A DNA stretch of 33,161 nt from Candidatus Poribacteria bacterium (GCA_012270875.1 JAAXHI010000080.1:20247-53407), one strand, 5' to 3'; positions 16,275 through 26,725 are shown, numbered from the stretch's first letter. Numbers and translations are program-made. Notes: generated from the letters alone by a model not told the origin.

Positions 16275-16389
16275 GTAGTAGGCACGCTCCGCCGTGCCGT
16301 AACAATTAAGGTAGTAAGCACGCTCCGTCCGTCGTGCCGTAACAATTAAGGTAGTAGGCACGCTCCGTCCGTCGTGCCGTAACGACTCG
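16275..16389. repeat. Three tandem copies of a ~40-bp GC-rich unit
   Basis: Units at 16275-16310, 16311-16350 and 16351-16389 (the last partial). Each begins GTAGTA(G/A)GCACGCTCCG, contains a CGTGCC that can pair with GGCACG as a 6-bp hairpin, and ends GTAACAATTAAG in the first two. The first copy lacks 4 bases (GTCC). It lies between the dehydrogenase and isomerase genes. A related GTAGTAGACACG start occurs near 26876. Confidence 0.85.
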
Positions 16390-16396
16390 TTATTTT

Positions 16397-17362
16397 CTAT
16401 AGGTCTACTGCCTTACCGGTTTGGAAGGAGGTACTGGCTGCAAGCATAATGCGGAGCGTCTCCAACGCGTCGCTATAAGGCGATAGAATCTTAGAGCCAT
16501 CACCGCTCTTAACAGCGTCTATAAAAACACGATCCCGGTCGTCTCCGCCGCTACCAGAAAGCGGTTCTGTCTCGCCACCACGGTTCACGTTGTTCGGACC
16601 GCCGACAGTAACGACGAGTCCACGCGTAAACACTTCGAGATGGACACGCCCGAACCCTTCCATTGCGCAACTTGAGACGATATTGGCGACTGCACCGTTC
16701 TTAAACTCGATGTTCACCATGCTGATGTCATCAACGTCGTAGTTTTCTATATGGGTCATACTACCGCTCGCGGCGACACCGTGTACAGTTTTACCGTCGC
16801 TACCGACGAGGAAACGGGCAAGATCAAAAATATGCGTTGTCTGTTCAACGTGCTGTCCGCCGGATTCTGCGCGAACCCGCCACCACGGTGTACCGGGCAT
16901 ACCGCCGATCCAGTAACCGAGCGCACCAAGAATTTGCGGCTGTTCTTCGAGCATCGCCTTCGCATTCTGCGCGTTGCCACCATAACGCCAGTGATAACCA
17001 ACACTTGTGATAACACCGCTCCGCGCAACGTCTTCATTGATGATGATTGCGGGTTCAAGTTCAGAATGAATCGGTTTCTCAATGAACATTGCTACGCCTT
17101 GTTCGCAAGCGATACGTTCTTGTTCACCGTGTGCGAACGGCGGCGTGCAGATATAAACCGCGTCCAAATCCTCTTTGTCATACATGACCCGATAGTCGCT
17201 ATAAGCGTTTCCACCGAATTCTTCTGCGCGCGCTTTCGCGCGGTCTTCCGAAATATCGCACATCGCACAGAATTCGACATCCTCGAAATTATCTTTGAGG
17301 TTGTTCATGTGCGCACCAGCCATACCACCGGTTCCGATAAAACCGAGTTTCACTTTATCCAT
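16397..17362 (-). CDS. Gfo/Idh/MocA family oxidoreductase
   Basis: 321 residues. The N-terminal Rossmann fold carries 'GFIGTGGMAGAHMNNL' (NAD(P)-binding, ~7-22), then 'AVYICTPPFAHG' and the catalytic-site 'EKPIHSE' (~93). The C-terminal domain has 'GYHWRYG' and 'GGQHVEQTTHIFDLARFLVG', with the His-rich active-site helix. These enzymes oxidise or reduce sugar or cyclitol derivatives; the substrate is unknown. AAGGAG lies just before the ATG at 17362. The isomerase follows downstream on the same strand across the 147-bp tandem-repeat spacer. Confidence 0.92.
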   Translation of the reverse strand: MDKVKLGFIGTGGMAGAHMNNLKDNFEDVEFCAMCDISEDRAKARAEEFGGNAYSDYRVMYDKEDLDAVYICTPPFAHGEQERIACEQGVAMFIEKPIHSELEPAIIINEDVARSGVITSVGYHWRYGGNAQNAKAMLEEQPQILGALGYWIGGMPGTPWWRVRAESGGQHVEQTTHIFDLARFLVGSDGKTVHGVAASGSMTHIENYDVDDISMVNIEFKNGAVANIVSSCAMEGFGRVHLEVFTRGLVVTVGGPNNVNRGGETEPLSGSGGDDRDRVFIDAVKSGDGSKILSPYSDALETLRIMLAASTSFQTGKAVDL

Positions 17363-17455
17363 ATTTTCTCCTTAAAAATAGGTGTTCCAAAATCCCTAAG
17401 TTTTATTGCTATAGTTTAACAAAACCCGCTGTTATATAGCAAGCAATTTATTCTG

Positions 17456-17699
17456 TTAGCCGTCAGCCATCAGCAATTAGCCATCAGCGATCAGTTTTAA
17501 GAGGTTTTTTGTTTAATAACCCCTCTTCTTGCTGAAAGCCGATAGCCTTCCTTGCTAATTGCTTCTGCAATTTATTTTTAATTGTGTTATAATATTTTAC
17601 ATGGTTGTCTGTAGTCAGCCATCAGTGAGGTGTTATACTTCTGCTAATAACTGAGACAGAACCCTCTTGCTGACTGCTGACAGCCGATAGCCGATAGCC
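17456..17699. repeat. TTAGCCATCAGCC-family inverted repeats in a divergent intergenic region
   Basis: The 354-bp gap between divergent genes (17363-17716) holds two adjacent imperfect inverted repeats built from GCCATCAGC words. The first has AGCAATTAGC at 17472-17481 mirrored at 17554-17563, and inner AAGAGG/CCTCTT at 17499/17522. The second spans about 17613-17682 (GTCAGCCATCAG...CTGACTGCTGAC). A TATAAT at 17588-17593 could serve the plus-strand gene, but no good -35 box was found. Confidence 0.65.
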
Positions 17700-17716
17700 A
17701 AAATAGGAGAAACACT

Positions 17717-18508
17717 ATGGGATTCAAATTTGGATATAGTACGTTACGTTGGCAACAACCTGATTTTGAAGAACTGCTGACCCAACTCAAAGATGCCGGT
17801 TGGGACGGTTGGGAGATGCGTCAATCCTTGGAGTGGGTCGGAACACCGCAGCGGATCCGACAGGTCTGTGACAATACCGACCTACCTGTTGCTGCTGTCA
17901 CAGCACGCGGGCTGCCGATCGACAAAAACCCCGAACAGATGGAACTCAATAAACGCCGGATTGACTTCGCTGCAGAAGTCGAAGCCGACTGCTTTATGTT
18001 CATGGGAGCAGGCAAACCACAGGACCGTCCCGTTGATAGCTCCGACCTCGCAGCACTCGCCGATGTTTCCGAAGACTGGGCGGAATACGCCTCACAATAC
18101 GGGCTGGATGTCTGTTATCACATCCATACAAATACCACTGTCGATTCAATTGACGACTGGGCAAAATATATGAGTCTGCTCCGAAAGTGCAAGTTGTGCA
18201 TAGACGTTTCGCATTCCGCACTCTGGGGCTACGATCCGATTGCGTCTATTCGGCGTTATAGCGATGTTCTCGTCTACGTCCATCTTCAGGATTATTCAGG
18301 CTACACAGGTGGAGAGGGGGACTCATACGAAGTGGATTGGGTTGATGTTGGTGCTGGAAATGTCATGGATTTCCCCGGAATCATGTCCACCTTAGAGGAA
18401 CTCAACTACGATCGTTGGATTACCGCATGTCCGGGCATGGTTGAAGACCGGACTGATCTTCAACGCATGTCCGTTAACCGAGAATACTTGCGGCAATTAG
18501 GCTATTAG
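17717..18508 (+). CDS. TIM-barrel sugar phosphate isomerase/epimerase
   Basis: 263 residues. It has the AP-endonuclease-2-like TIM-barrel pattern: 'FGYSTLRWQQPDFEELLTQLKDAGWDGWEMR', 'CYHIHTNTTVDSIDDW' mid-protein, 'KLCIDVSHSALWGYDPI' and 'VLVYVHLQDYSG' with metal-ligand His/Asp residues, then 'WVDVGAGNVMDFPGIMSTLEELNYDRWIT'. The family includes inosose dehydratase and xylose-isomerase-like enzymes; the reaction is not assigned. It has a good ribosome site (AGGAG) before the ATG. The GlmL-like gene follows 50 bp later across a short GGGGT...ACCCC hairpin. Confidence 0.88.
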   Translation: MGFKFGYSTLRWQQPDFEELLTQLKDAGWDGWEMRQSLEWVGTPQRIRQVCDNTDLPVAAVTARGLPIDKNPEQMELNKRRIDFAAEVEADCFMFMGAGKPQDRPVDSSDLAALADVSEDWAEYASQYGLDVCYHIHTNTTVDSIDDWAKYMSLLRKCKLCIDVSHSALWGYDPIASIRRYSDVLVYVHLQDYSGYTGGEGDSYEVDWVDVGAGNVMDFPGIMSTLEELNYDRWITACPGMVEDRTDLQRMSVNREYLRQLGY

Positions 18509-18558
18509 GAAGATCGGGGGTACAAACCCCGCCTACAAGAAGGGAAGAGGCAAAGCGT

Positions 18559-20379
18559 ATGAACCAATCAGCGGGTGAGATCCGCTCTATTCTTGCTACG
18601 GATTGTGGCAGCACAACGACGAAAGCAATCTTAATTGAGAAACGGGATGACGAGTATCAACTGGTCGTACGCGGTGAAGCACCGACGACTGTTGAAACAC
18701 CCGTTGAAGATGTAACCGCAGGCGTGATCAACGCTATCACCGAAGTCGAGGAACTCGCAGGTCGCAAACTCCTTGATGATGGGGTCATCATAAAACCGCA
18801 AAACGGCGACGCAGGTGTTGACATCTATATTTCGACGAGTAGTGCGGGGGGTGGACTCCAGATGATGGTCGCCGGTGTTGTCCGTAATCTCACAGGAGAA
18901 AGCGCAGAACGTGCTGCCCTCGGGGCAGGGGCAATTGTCATGGATGTCATCGCCTCTAACGACAAACGCCTCCCCCACGAGAAAATTGAACGTATCCGAC
19001 ATCTCCGTCCAGATATGTTACTCCTCTCCGGAGGCGTTGATGGCGGAACGACTTCACACGTCGTTGAATTAGCGGAGATTATCGCCGCTGCACGTCCGAG
19101 ACCACGGCTCGGTATCGCTTACGAACTCCCGATTATCTACGCTGGAAATGTAGATGCCCGCGACTCGATTCAGGAACGCTTGCAAGAGGTCATGGCACTA
19201 CAGATGGTGGACAACCTCCGCCCCGTTTTGGAACGTGAAAACCTGATGCCGACACGCCACAAAATTCAGGAGCAGTTCCTTGAGCATGTCATGGCGCATG
19301 CACCCGGCTACAAGCGACTCATCGACTGGACAGACGCGCCGATCATGCCGACCCCCGGGGCTGTCGGTGAGATTATCCAGACCGTCTCTGAACAACAGGA
19401 TATTGAAGTGGTGGGGGTGGACATCGGCGGTGCAACGACAGATGTCTTTTCTGTTTTCAAAAATAAGGAAGCAGAACCGATCTTCAACCGTACCGTCAGT
19501 GCGAATCTCGGTATGAGTTACAGTGTCTCGAATGTCCTCGCTGAAGCCGGTTTAGAAAACGTGCTACGGTGGGTACCGTTTGATATTGAAGTGGGTGACC
19601 TCCGAAATCGAGTCAAAAACAAGATGATCCGTCCGACGACGATCCCGCAAACCTTGCAAGAATTGGTACTGGAACAGGCGATTGCACGTGAGGCACTCCG
19701 ACTCGCTTTTGAACAGCATAAGCAGCTTGCCGTTGAGTTACGCGGCGTGCAACAACAGCGGACGATCTCTGAAGCATTTGATCAGACGGAGAGCGGTCAG
19801 ACGCTCGTTAATATGCTCGCTTTGGATATGCTCGTCGGGAGTGGTGGTGTTTTATCGCACGCACCCCGTCGGCAGCAAGCGATGCTCATGATGATAGATG
19901 CCTTCCAACCCGAAGGTATAACCCATCTTGCTGTTGACAGTATCTTCATGATGCCTCAACTCGGTGTGCTCGCACAGGTCAACCCTGAAGCCGCAACGCA
20001 TGTCTTTGAACGAGACTGTCTCATCCATCTTGGCACCTCTATTGTACCGGTTGGAGTCGGAAATACCGGAGACGAGTGTCTCATCATCGAGATCAGCGGT
20101 GAAGGTATATCGCCAATGAATGAAAATATCCAGTTCGGCGAACTCCGCCGCTATCCGCTGCCTCTCGGTGAAAAGGCGACACTCAAACTCCAACCCTCAC
20201 GTCGGTTCGATCTCGGTGCTGGAAACGGAAACCCCGTTGAAACGGAAGTGATCGGTGGTGTCGTCGGTTTAGTTGTTGATACCCGCGGCAGACCCCTTAA
20301 AATTTCAACGGATCCCGAATTGCGCGTCGCGCAGCTCACGAAATGGCATACTGCTTTAGAGACCTATCCATCACTCTAA
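18559..20379 (+). CDS. GlmL/MutL family actin-like ATPase
   Basis: 606 residues. It resembles the glutamate mutase accessory protein GlmL (MutL): a phosphate-1 loop 'ATDCGSTTTKAIL' near the start, 'ISTSSAGGGLQMMVAGVV' (~93), 'LLLSGGVDGGTT', 'YAGNVDARD', and a phosphate-2 loop 'VGVDIGGATTDVFSVF' (~290-305). The C-terminal part has 'LIHLGTSIVPVG'. Family members are thought to reactivate adenosylcobalamin-dependent mutases. No mutase subunit gene lies in this window, so the client is unknown and the annotation is by family only. The upstream isomerase is 50 bp away on the same strand, and groEL follows with its own promoter. AAGAGG precedes the ATG. Confidence 0.85.
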   Translation: MNQSAGEIRSILATDCGSTTTKAILIEKRDDEYQLVVRGEAPTTVETPVEDVTAGVINAITEVEELAGRKLLDDGVIIKPQNGDAGVDIYISTSSAGGGLQMMVAGVVRNLTGESAERAALGAGAIVMDVIASNDKRLPHEKIERIRHLRPDMLLLSGGVDGGTTSHVVELAEIIAAARPRPRLGIAYELPIIYAGNVDARDSIQERLQEVMALQMVDNLRPVLERENLMPTRHKIQEQFLEHVMAHAPGYKRLIDWTDAPIMPTPGAVGEIIQTVSEQQDIEVVGVDIGGATTDVFSVFKNKEAEPIFNRTVSANLGMSYSVSNVLAEAGLENVLRWVPFDIEVGDLRNRVKNKMIRPTTIPQTLQELVLEQAIAREALRLAFEQHKQLAVELRGVQQQRTISEAFDQTESGQTLVNMLALDMLVGSGGVLSHAPRRQQAMLMMIDAFQPEGITHLAVDSIFMMPQLGVLAQVNPEAATHVFERDCLIHLGTSIVPVGVGNTGDECLIIEISGEGISPMNENIQFGELRRYPLPLGEKATLKLQPSRRFDLGAGNGNPVETEVIGGVVGLVVDTRGRPLKISTDPELRVAQLTKWHTALETYPSL

Positions 20380-20492
20380 GCACCGCAAAGTTATTACTCA
20401 ATCGCGCTTCCGTATAACATCTTTAGTACACTTCGCAACTTTAGATACACTCGCAAACTTTCTAACTGCTGGCGACTGACAGCCTTAAAAAA

Positions 20493-20521
20493 TTGACTTT
20501 ATCCATCGTATATGCTATAAT
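20493..20521 (+). promoter_or_regulatory. Sigma-70-type promoter of groEL
   Basis: TTGACT (20493-20498), a 17-base spacer and a perfect TATAAT (20516-20521), 77 bases before the groEL ATG. No CIRCE-type inverted repeat was found between it and the gene. Confidence 0.8.
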
Positions 20522-20582
20522 TATTAAAGCAATTTGCAATTGCAAGACTTCTAATATTTGAATATTACAACACTAAAATTGA

Positions 20583-22235
<1,653 letters not shown>

Positions 22236-22238
22236 ACA

Positions 22239-22374
22239 TAGGACCTACACGTTCCCTCTTAAAGTCCCCCTGATAAGGGGGATTTAGGGGGTTCTAAACT
22301 AACTTAAAGTCCCCTGATAAGGGGGATTTAAACTAAAAAATCTATCAGCGATCACTAAATTTGCGTAAGTCCTG
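22239..22374. mobile_element. MITE-like element inserted at the groEL stop (copy 1)
   Basis: A 136-bp non-coding element. It starts TAGGACCTACACG and ends TTGCGTAAGTCCTG, and is flanked by a 5-bp repeat AGACA (22234-22238 and 22375-22379). The left AGACA overlaps the groEL stop codon. Inside are one full (22261-22293) and one shortened (22306-22330) copy of the CCCCCTGATAAGGGGG unit. The ends match those of the 26726-26865 element, with decay on the left. Confidence 0.75.
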
Positions 22375-22395
22375 AGACATTAGCACTATTCGTAA

Positions 22396-22422
22396 GAAGG
22401 CGTGCTTCGTAAGTGCGCCTTC
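22396..22422. terminator. Possible bidirectional hairpin between groEL and the zinc-ribbon gene
   Basis: GAAGGCG (22396-22402) pairs with CGCCTTC (22416-22422), with a further CTT/AAG pair inside. It lies between convergent genes. There is no clear T run, so it is a weak call. Confidence 0.35.
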
Positions 22423-22451
22423 CCTATCACTCCGAAGCAGAACAGCAAGCG

Positions 22452-22934
22452 TTATTCACTGTTACGCTGTATCTGATACCGAGGCTCCATCCCACTATCC
22501 CAATCACAATCCAGACAAAACATCGTGTCCGATCCCAAATACTGGATATTTTTACCCTGACACTCCGGACATACCTTAACCGGCTTTTCCAACTCGTCTT
22601 CCACATTGTGTTGGAAGATACTCAGATAGTACACCTTTAACGCACCCGGGTAACGGTGACCCATTGAACAACGAATCTGATTAGAACTATCGCTTTCAAA
22701 ACGATCAATTGTTTCTCGAAGAAACGTTAACCGACGATGGCAGATCGGACATGGGTTCGGGGTCAACTCTTTGAGGACAACCAGATCCGTATTTTCCTGT
22801 TGGATAGAAACTGCCAAGGCGAGATGGTGCGCGAGTTGCAAATGCGAAATCCCTTCGTAACCGAGCGTTTCAGCAAGCTCCGAAACAACTTTCGCATAAC
22901 TTTGCGGACTCAGCACGACCTCTGTCGGAATCAT
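22452..22934 (-). CDS. Unknown protein with two zinc-ribbon-like cysteine sets
   Basis: 160 residues; family not recognised. The N-terminal ~65 residues are helical. They are followed by 'CPICHRRL' with a later 'CSMGH' that could complete one metal site, and a C-terminal 'CPECQGKNIQYLGSDTMFCLDCDW', a classic four-cysteine zinc ribbon. No signal peptide is seen, so it is probably cytoplasmic; such ribbons commonly bind nucleic acid or proteins. The ATG at 22934 has GGGTGG upstream. It is convergent with groEL and shares a strand with the small gene at 23021. Confidence 0.7.
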   Translation of the reverse strand: MIPTEVVLSPQSYAKVVSELAETLGYEGISHLQLAHHLALAVSIQQENTDLVVLKELTPNPCPICHRRLTFLRETIDRFESDSSNQIRCSMGHRYPGALKVYYLSIFQHNVEDELEKPVKVCPECQGKNIQYLGSDTMFCLDCDWDSGMEPRYQIQRNSE

Positions 22935-23020
22935 TGTTCCACCCTTTAAACTTGAGAGAAGCCGATAAATACGTTCCAGAATGGGCAGTCACCCCCTATG
23001 CTTTTCCGAGTGAAAGAGAA

Positions 23021-23404
23021 TTAATCTTTCCCATCTTCGGACGATCCAGAAGTCTGGGTCCGATCGGTGTTCCGAGCAAGTGGTGACGCTGACACATTTC
23101 TTTGTCCCCGATACGCATCAGCAGGTTGATTCCGGATCAGAATTAAGTCGTCTCCATCACGCTCAATAATATCGTCCTGCATGAGTGTAACTTCATGCTT
23201 CCGCATACTCGTCATGAAGTTGATAGTGACGCGGGCTGATGCTTCCAACTTAATACGCCAACCGGTCTCCGTTAGCGTTCGTGTGAACCGATCGTTAATA
23301 TCAATTGATTGCATCTGTGCAGCGTTGATAATAATACCACTTGCTGCCTCGGTCTGATTTTCTTGGGTCTCAACCACGTTTTCGTTATTACCTTGTTCTG
23401 TCAT
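23021..23404 (-). CDS. Small unknown acidic protein
   Basis: 127 residues; not recognised. Both ends look disordered: an Asn/Glu/Gln-rich N-terminus to ~25 and a Ser/Thr/Arg-rich C-terminus after ~97. A central region ('NDRFTRTLTETGWRIKLEASARVTINFMTSMRKHEVTLMQDDIIERDGDDLILIR') could fold as a small beta domain. It is the first gene of the minus-strand pair with the zinc-ribbon gene, 86 bp apart. The start ATG at 23404 is the only sensible one. Confidence 0.6.
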   Translation of the reverse strand: MTEQGNNENVVETQENQTEAASGIIINAAQMQSIDINDRFTRTLTETGWRIKLEASARVTINFMTSMRKHEVTLMQDDIIERDGDDLILIRNQPADAYRGQRNVSASPLARNTDRTQTSGSSEDGKD

Positions 23405-23483
23405 GCTTTACCCCACTTCTGTCACACTTTATTTAAAACATATTCTAACACAGCGAATCGCGAGTTGTCAAACTTATTTCGAG

Positions 23484-23564
23484 TTAGCCATCAGCCATCG
23501 GCTATCAGTTGTCAGTTTTCATAAGCAAGTGGTGAAGTGCTGACGGCTAACGGCTGATGGCTAA
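23484..23564. repeat. 81-bp element with perfect 13-bp inverted ends
   Basis: TTAGCCATCAGCC (23484-23496) is perfectly inverted at 23552-23564. Further imperfect pairing of CTATCAG / CTGACGG words continues inward. It lies directly upstream of the promoter at 23581. It belongs to the same word family as the repeats at 17456-17699 and 32864-32908. Confidence 0.8.
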
Positions 23565-23580
23565 AAAACCGAAAATCCAT

Positions 23581-23610
23581 TTGACATCAATCCCATAATT
23601 AGGCTATAAT
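23581..23610 (+). promoter_or_regulatory. Sigma-70-type promoter of the vWA membrane-protein gene
   Basis: Perfect TTGACA (23581-23586) and perfect TATAAT (23605-23610) with an 18-base spacer, ending 27 bases before the ATG at 23638. The transcript leader would be only ~20 bases. Confidence 0.75.
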
Positions 23611-23637
23611 ATATCCTAAAACGGACTTAAAACATAT

Positions 23638-26013
23638 ATGCGATTCACCTATTTTTGGCCCGGATGGGCAGTTGCACTCGGTATCGGGATTGTCATTGGC
23701 ATAACGCTGATTGTCTACTTCCGAACAGCACACGCTATGCATCCGAGGTATCGGTTTTTACTCATAGCAATACGGATCTGTGCAGCGTCGATCCTGCTCT
23801 GTTGCCTCTTAGCACCCGTCATCCTTGAAAAGAAGGACATCACACCACCGACGCATCTCTCTATCTTAGTAGACACATCGCGGAGTATGGAACTCGTTGA
23901 TACCTCTATAAGCACGTCACCGACCTCTCGTCTAAACCAAGTGAATCAACTGCTGTTCAATCCACAAGCGCAATTCCTTCAGACTTTACGCGACCGGTTT
24001 GAGGTGCATCTCTATCCTTTTGATACAAGGCTTCAACAGGCTGTGGCGTTACCCCAAGACCTCGATGCCGAAAGCGTACCGCAATTTGAACCGAAAGGCG
24101 CACTCACCGACGTTGGAACTGCTATACGTGAAGTCGCAGCCGCATGGAAAGGACAACAAAACGCCGGAATCCTACTGATTACCGATGGTGGACATAACTC
24201 CGGACAGTTACCTCTATCAGATATTACTGCCCTGGAAGTGCCGGTCTATACAATTGGTGTCGGCTCTATAGATGCTCCAAAAGACATCCAAATCCAACAT
24301 GTTGATTACACACCTGTCGCATACACAAACCACGAGAATATCATTCGTGTGACGGTTGTGCAAACCGGGTATATCGGTAAAACGACGCGACTCTCTCTCC
24401 GTGAAGTGAAGCGTAAAACCCTTGTAGATACCGCAACATTAACCTTTGAACCTCCGCAAGACACATCGCCCGCGAGTGCTACCACAAAACAGGTTGTTGA
24501 GCTAAAATTGACACCGCAGGTTGAAGGAAACTTTCAATATACCGTTGAACTGCCAGTACTGGATGGCGAGTTAACTGAAGCAAACAATCAGAAAACGTTT
24601 TCAGTGAAAGTTGTAAAGGCTAAACTCAACGTTTTCTATCTCGAAGGCAGACCGAGATGGGAGTACACGTTTTTAAAACGCGCATTAGAACGAGACCCTG
24701 ATATTGAGGCGACTTGTGCTGTTTTATTACGCAACAGATCTAAACGATTTCCACCCGATAATACAGTGCTTAGCCGTTTAGATGGGTACTATCCACAAAC
24801 AACACCTACATCCGAAACGCCACGATTTCCTGAAACACCCGCGCAACTCGCCAAGTACGATGTGTTGATTTTAGGAGACTTAGGCGTTGAGCATCTTACC
24901 AGTCCGCAGCAACGCGCAATTGTCGATTTCGTTGAAGTGCAAGGAAAATCTATCATATTTCTACCGTCTCGTAGGATGCTTGGCATGAATGGGCTGCGAA
25001 ACACGGAATTAGCGCAGCTTTTGCCGATTGATATTCCAAGAGGTGGTTGTCGTAGACACGATACTGAATCCACTGTCCAACTCACCCGATCCGGTGAGTT
25101 TCATCCGATGCTACAGTTGACGGACGCGCAACGAAATCAACCCTCAGTTTCAGGCGAGCATAACGCCGCAGTCTGGCGGAACATGCCACCTCTGTTTCGA
25201 TCTTTTAGTGGATTTCGTCTGAGAGGCGGCGCAACAACCCTCATGGAGAGTGGGAGAGGCAACCCGCTTTTGATGCTTCAGAGAACCGGCTTAGGTAAAA
25301 CCCTTCTAATTGCAGCGGAGGGACTCTGGAATTGGGATTTCGGTGTTAATACTTTTAAAGATACACGCTACGACGACATCTACGCTCGCTTCTGGGCGCA
25401 AGCACTTCGATGGATGGCAACGGATACCGATGACGAAAAATTACATCTTACCGCGGACGCGAATACTTATACGATTGGAGACACCGTGAAAGTCACGGCA
25501 TATTTGTATTCCCAGTCCTATCGCGCCACGCAAACGGACGCAACCGTCCAATTTGAAGTCGTGCCTCCTGAAGGCGCGCCTTTCCAACTCCAGATTCGCG
25601 GTGTAACCGAAGGTGCGGACGCATCAGCCTCACAGCAGACCGATACGGGGAATCTCTACACCGCTCAATTTACACTGTTACAGAATGGAATCTATCATAT
25701 TCGTGCCACCGGAAGAACCGGCGACCAGACACTCGGTGAAGATCAAATTGATATACACGTTCATCCACAACTCGCTGAATTGGAAGCACCTCAACTCAAT
25801 GAAGACCTTCTGAAACAACTCGCAGCGGAAACTGGCGGTGCCTATTTTACGATGGCGGATGCAGCTTCGGTGACAGAAAATGTCGCCGATGTCCAAAACC
25901 CTGTATTTGTTGATGCGGAACGTGAACTCTGGAACCATCCTTTGATCCTGATTGCAGTCGTCGGATTATTAGGCACAGAATGGTTTTTACGCAAACGGAT
26001 CGGACTGACGTAA
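23638..26013 (+). CDS. vWA-domain membrane protein with C-terminal GATase-like region
   Basis: 791 residues. Two N-terminal membrane helices (about 8-28 and 39-60) are followed by a von Willebrand A domain with an intact MIDAS metal site: 'DTSRSM' (~83), 'TDVGTA' and 'LITDGGHNSG'. After a beta-rich stretch comes a class-I glutamine-amidotransferase-like fold ('KLNVFYLEGRPRWEYTFLKRALERD', 'YDVLILGDLGVEHLT', 'GKSIIFLPSRRMLGMNG') without a recognisable catalytic triad. A final beta domain and one C-terminal helix ('PLILIAVVGLLGTEWFL') follow. Proteins of this type accompany BatA-like and DUF4159 genes; their job is unknown, perhaps envelope sensing or assembly. The DUF4159 gene begins 14 bp later. 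The ribosome site is poor. Confidence 0.85.
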   Translation: MRFTYFWPGWAVALGIGIVIGITLIVYFRTAHAMHPRYRFLLIAIRICAASILLCCLLAPVILEKKDITPPTHLSILVDTSRSMELVDTSISTSPTSRLNQVNQLLFNPQAQFLQTLRDRFEVHLYPFDTRLQQAVALPQDLDAESVPQFEPKGALTDVGTAIREVAAAWKGQQNAGILLITDGGHNSGQLPLSDITALEVPVYTIGVGSIDAPKDIQIQHVDYTPVAYTNHENIIRVTVVQTGYIGKTTRLSLREVKRKTLVDTATLTFEPPQDTSPASATTKQVVELKLTPQVEGNFQYTVELPVLDGELTEANNQKTFSVKVVKAKLNVFYLEGRPRWEYTFLKRALERDPDIEATCAVLLRNRSKRFPPDNTVLSRLDGYYPQTTPTSETPRFPETPAQLAKYDVLILGDLGVEHLTSPQQRAIVDFVEVQGKSIIFLPSRRMLGMNGLRNTELAQLLPIDIPRGGCRRHDTESTVQLTRSGEFHPMLQLTDAQRNQPSVSGEHNAAVWRNMPPLFRSFSGFRLRGGATTLMESGRGNPLLMLQRTGLGKTLLIAAEGLWNWDFGVNTFKDTRYDDIYARFWAQALRWMATDTDDEKLHLTADANTYTIGDTVKVTAYLYSQSYRATQTDATVQFEVVPPEGAPFQLQIRGVTEGADASASQQTDTGNLYTAQFTLLQNGIYHIRATGRTGDQTLGEDQIDIHVHPQLAELEAPQLNEDLLKQLAAETGGAYFTMADAASVTENVADVQNPVFVDAERELWNHPLILIAVVGLLGTEWFLRKRIGLT

Positions 26014-26027
26014 AGGAGCAGTGTACT

Positions 26028-26720
26028 GTGAGACGATTCATAAAATGGAAACCCATTTTAATCTGTTGTTTTCTATTCGGTATATTCGGCAGTCTGCATA
26101 TTGGGCAAAATTTGATGGCTACTGGCGCACCAATGACTATCGCACAGGTCCATTATAGCGGGGGTGGTGATTGGTACGGAGACGCAACCGTTATTAAGAA
26201 TTGGCTACGCCTGCTTCGGACCCGAACGGATATTGAGACCGACGACGATAGAATCATCCTTAAACTCACGGATCATACCCTTTACCAGTATCCGATGCTC
26301 TACCTTGTCGGGCATGGAAATGTTCGGTTCACTGAAAGTGAAGTCGAGGCGTTACGGGATTACCTCATAAACGGTGGATTTCTTTTTGCCAACGATGATT
26401 ACGGACTCGACAAAAACTTCAGACGTGAAATGCAAAGGGTCTTTCCTGAGCAAGAACTACAACCGATACCGAATACACATCTAATTTACCGTTGTTTCTA
26501 CGAACTGAAAGGGCTACCGAAAATTCATGAACATGATGGCGAACCCGCACAAGGATTCGGGCTTTTCCACGATGGACGAATGGTCGTTTACTACGTTTAC
26601 AGTGCTGACATCGGTGATGGACTCGAAGATGCCGATGTACATCCAACCGATACGCCACAGGTCCGCGAACTCGCTGCAAAGATGGCGGTTAATATCGCCG
26701 TCTACGCACTAACACATTAA
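26028..26720 (+). CDS. DUF4159 domain secreted or membrane-anchored protein
   Basis: 230 residues from the GTG at 26028, chosen because AAGGAG stands ~9 bases before it; the longer frame would run back into the vWA gene. The N-terminus is a signal sequence or anchor ('RRFIKWKPILICCFLFGIFGSL'). The rest follows DUF4159: 'IAQVHYSGGGDWYGDATVIKNWLRLL', 'YPMLYLVGHGNVRFTESEVEALRDYLINGGFLFANDDYG', then 'FYELKGLPK' and 'GRMVVYY'. DUF4159 is a GATase-like fold of unknown function commonly found beside vWA and DUF4175 proteins, as here. It ends in a mobile-element-rich gap before the DUF4175-like gene. Confidence 0.85.
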   Translation: MRRFIKWKPILICCFLFGIFGSLHIGQNLMATGAPMTIAQVHYSGGGDWYGDATVIKNWLRLLRTRTDIETDDDRIILKLTDHTLYQYPMLYLVGHGNVRFTESEVEALRDYLINGGFLFANDDYGLDKNFRREMQRVFPEQELQPIPNTHLIYRCFYELKGLPKIHEHDGEPAQGFGLFHDGRMVVYYVYSADIGDGLEDADVHPTDTPQVRELAAKMAVNIAVYALTH

Positions 26721-26725
26721 TAGAA

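Noticed and set aside
16250-16345. N-terminal extension of the hydroxypyruvate-isomerase-like protein
   Set aside because: The added residues are translated tandem repeat; the family N-terminus and a ribosome site fit the ATG at 16249.
16275-16389. CRISPR array
   Set aside because: Three directly adjoining copies without unique spacers, and no cas genes nearby; it is a tandem repeat.
25980-26027. Longer start for the DUF4159 protein
   Set aside because: It would overlap the vWA gene by 34 bases and lacks a ribosome site, whereas GTG at 26028 has AAGGAG upstream and leads directly into a signal sequence.
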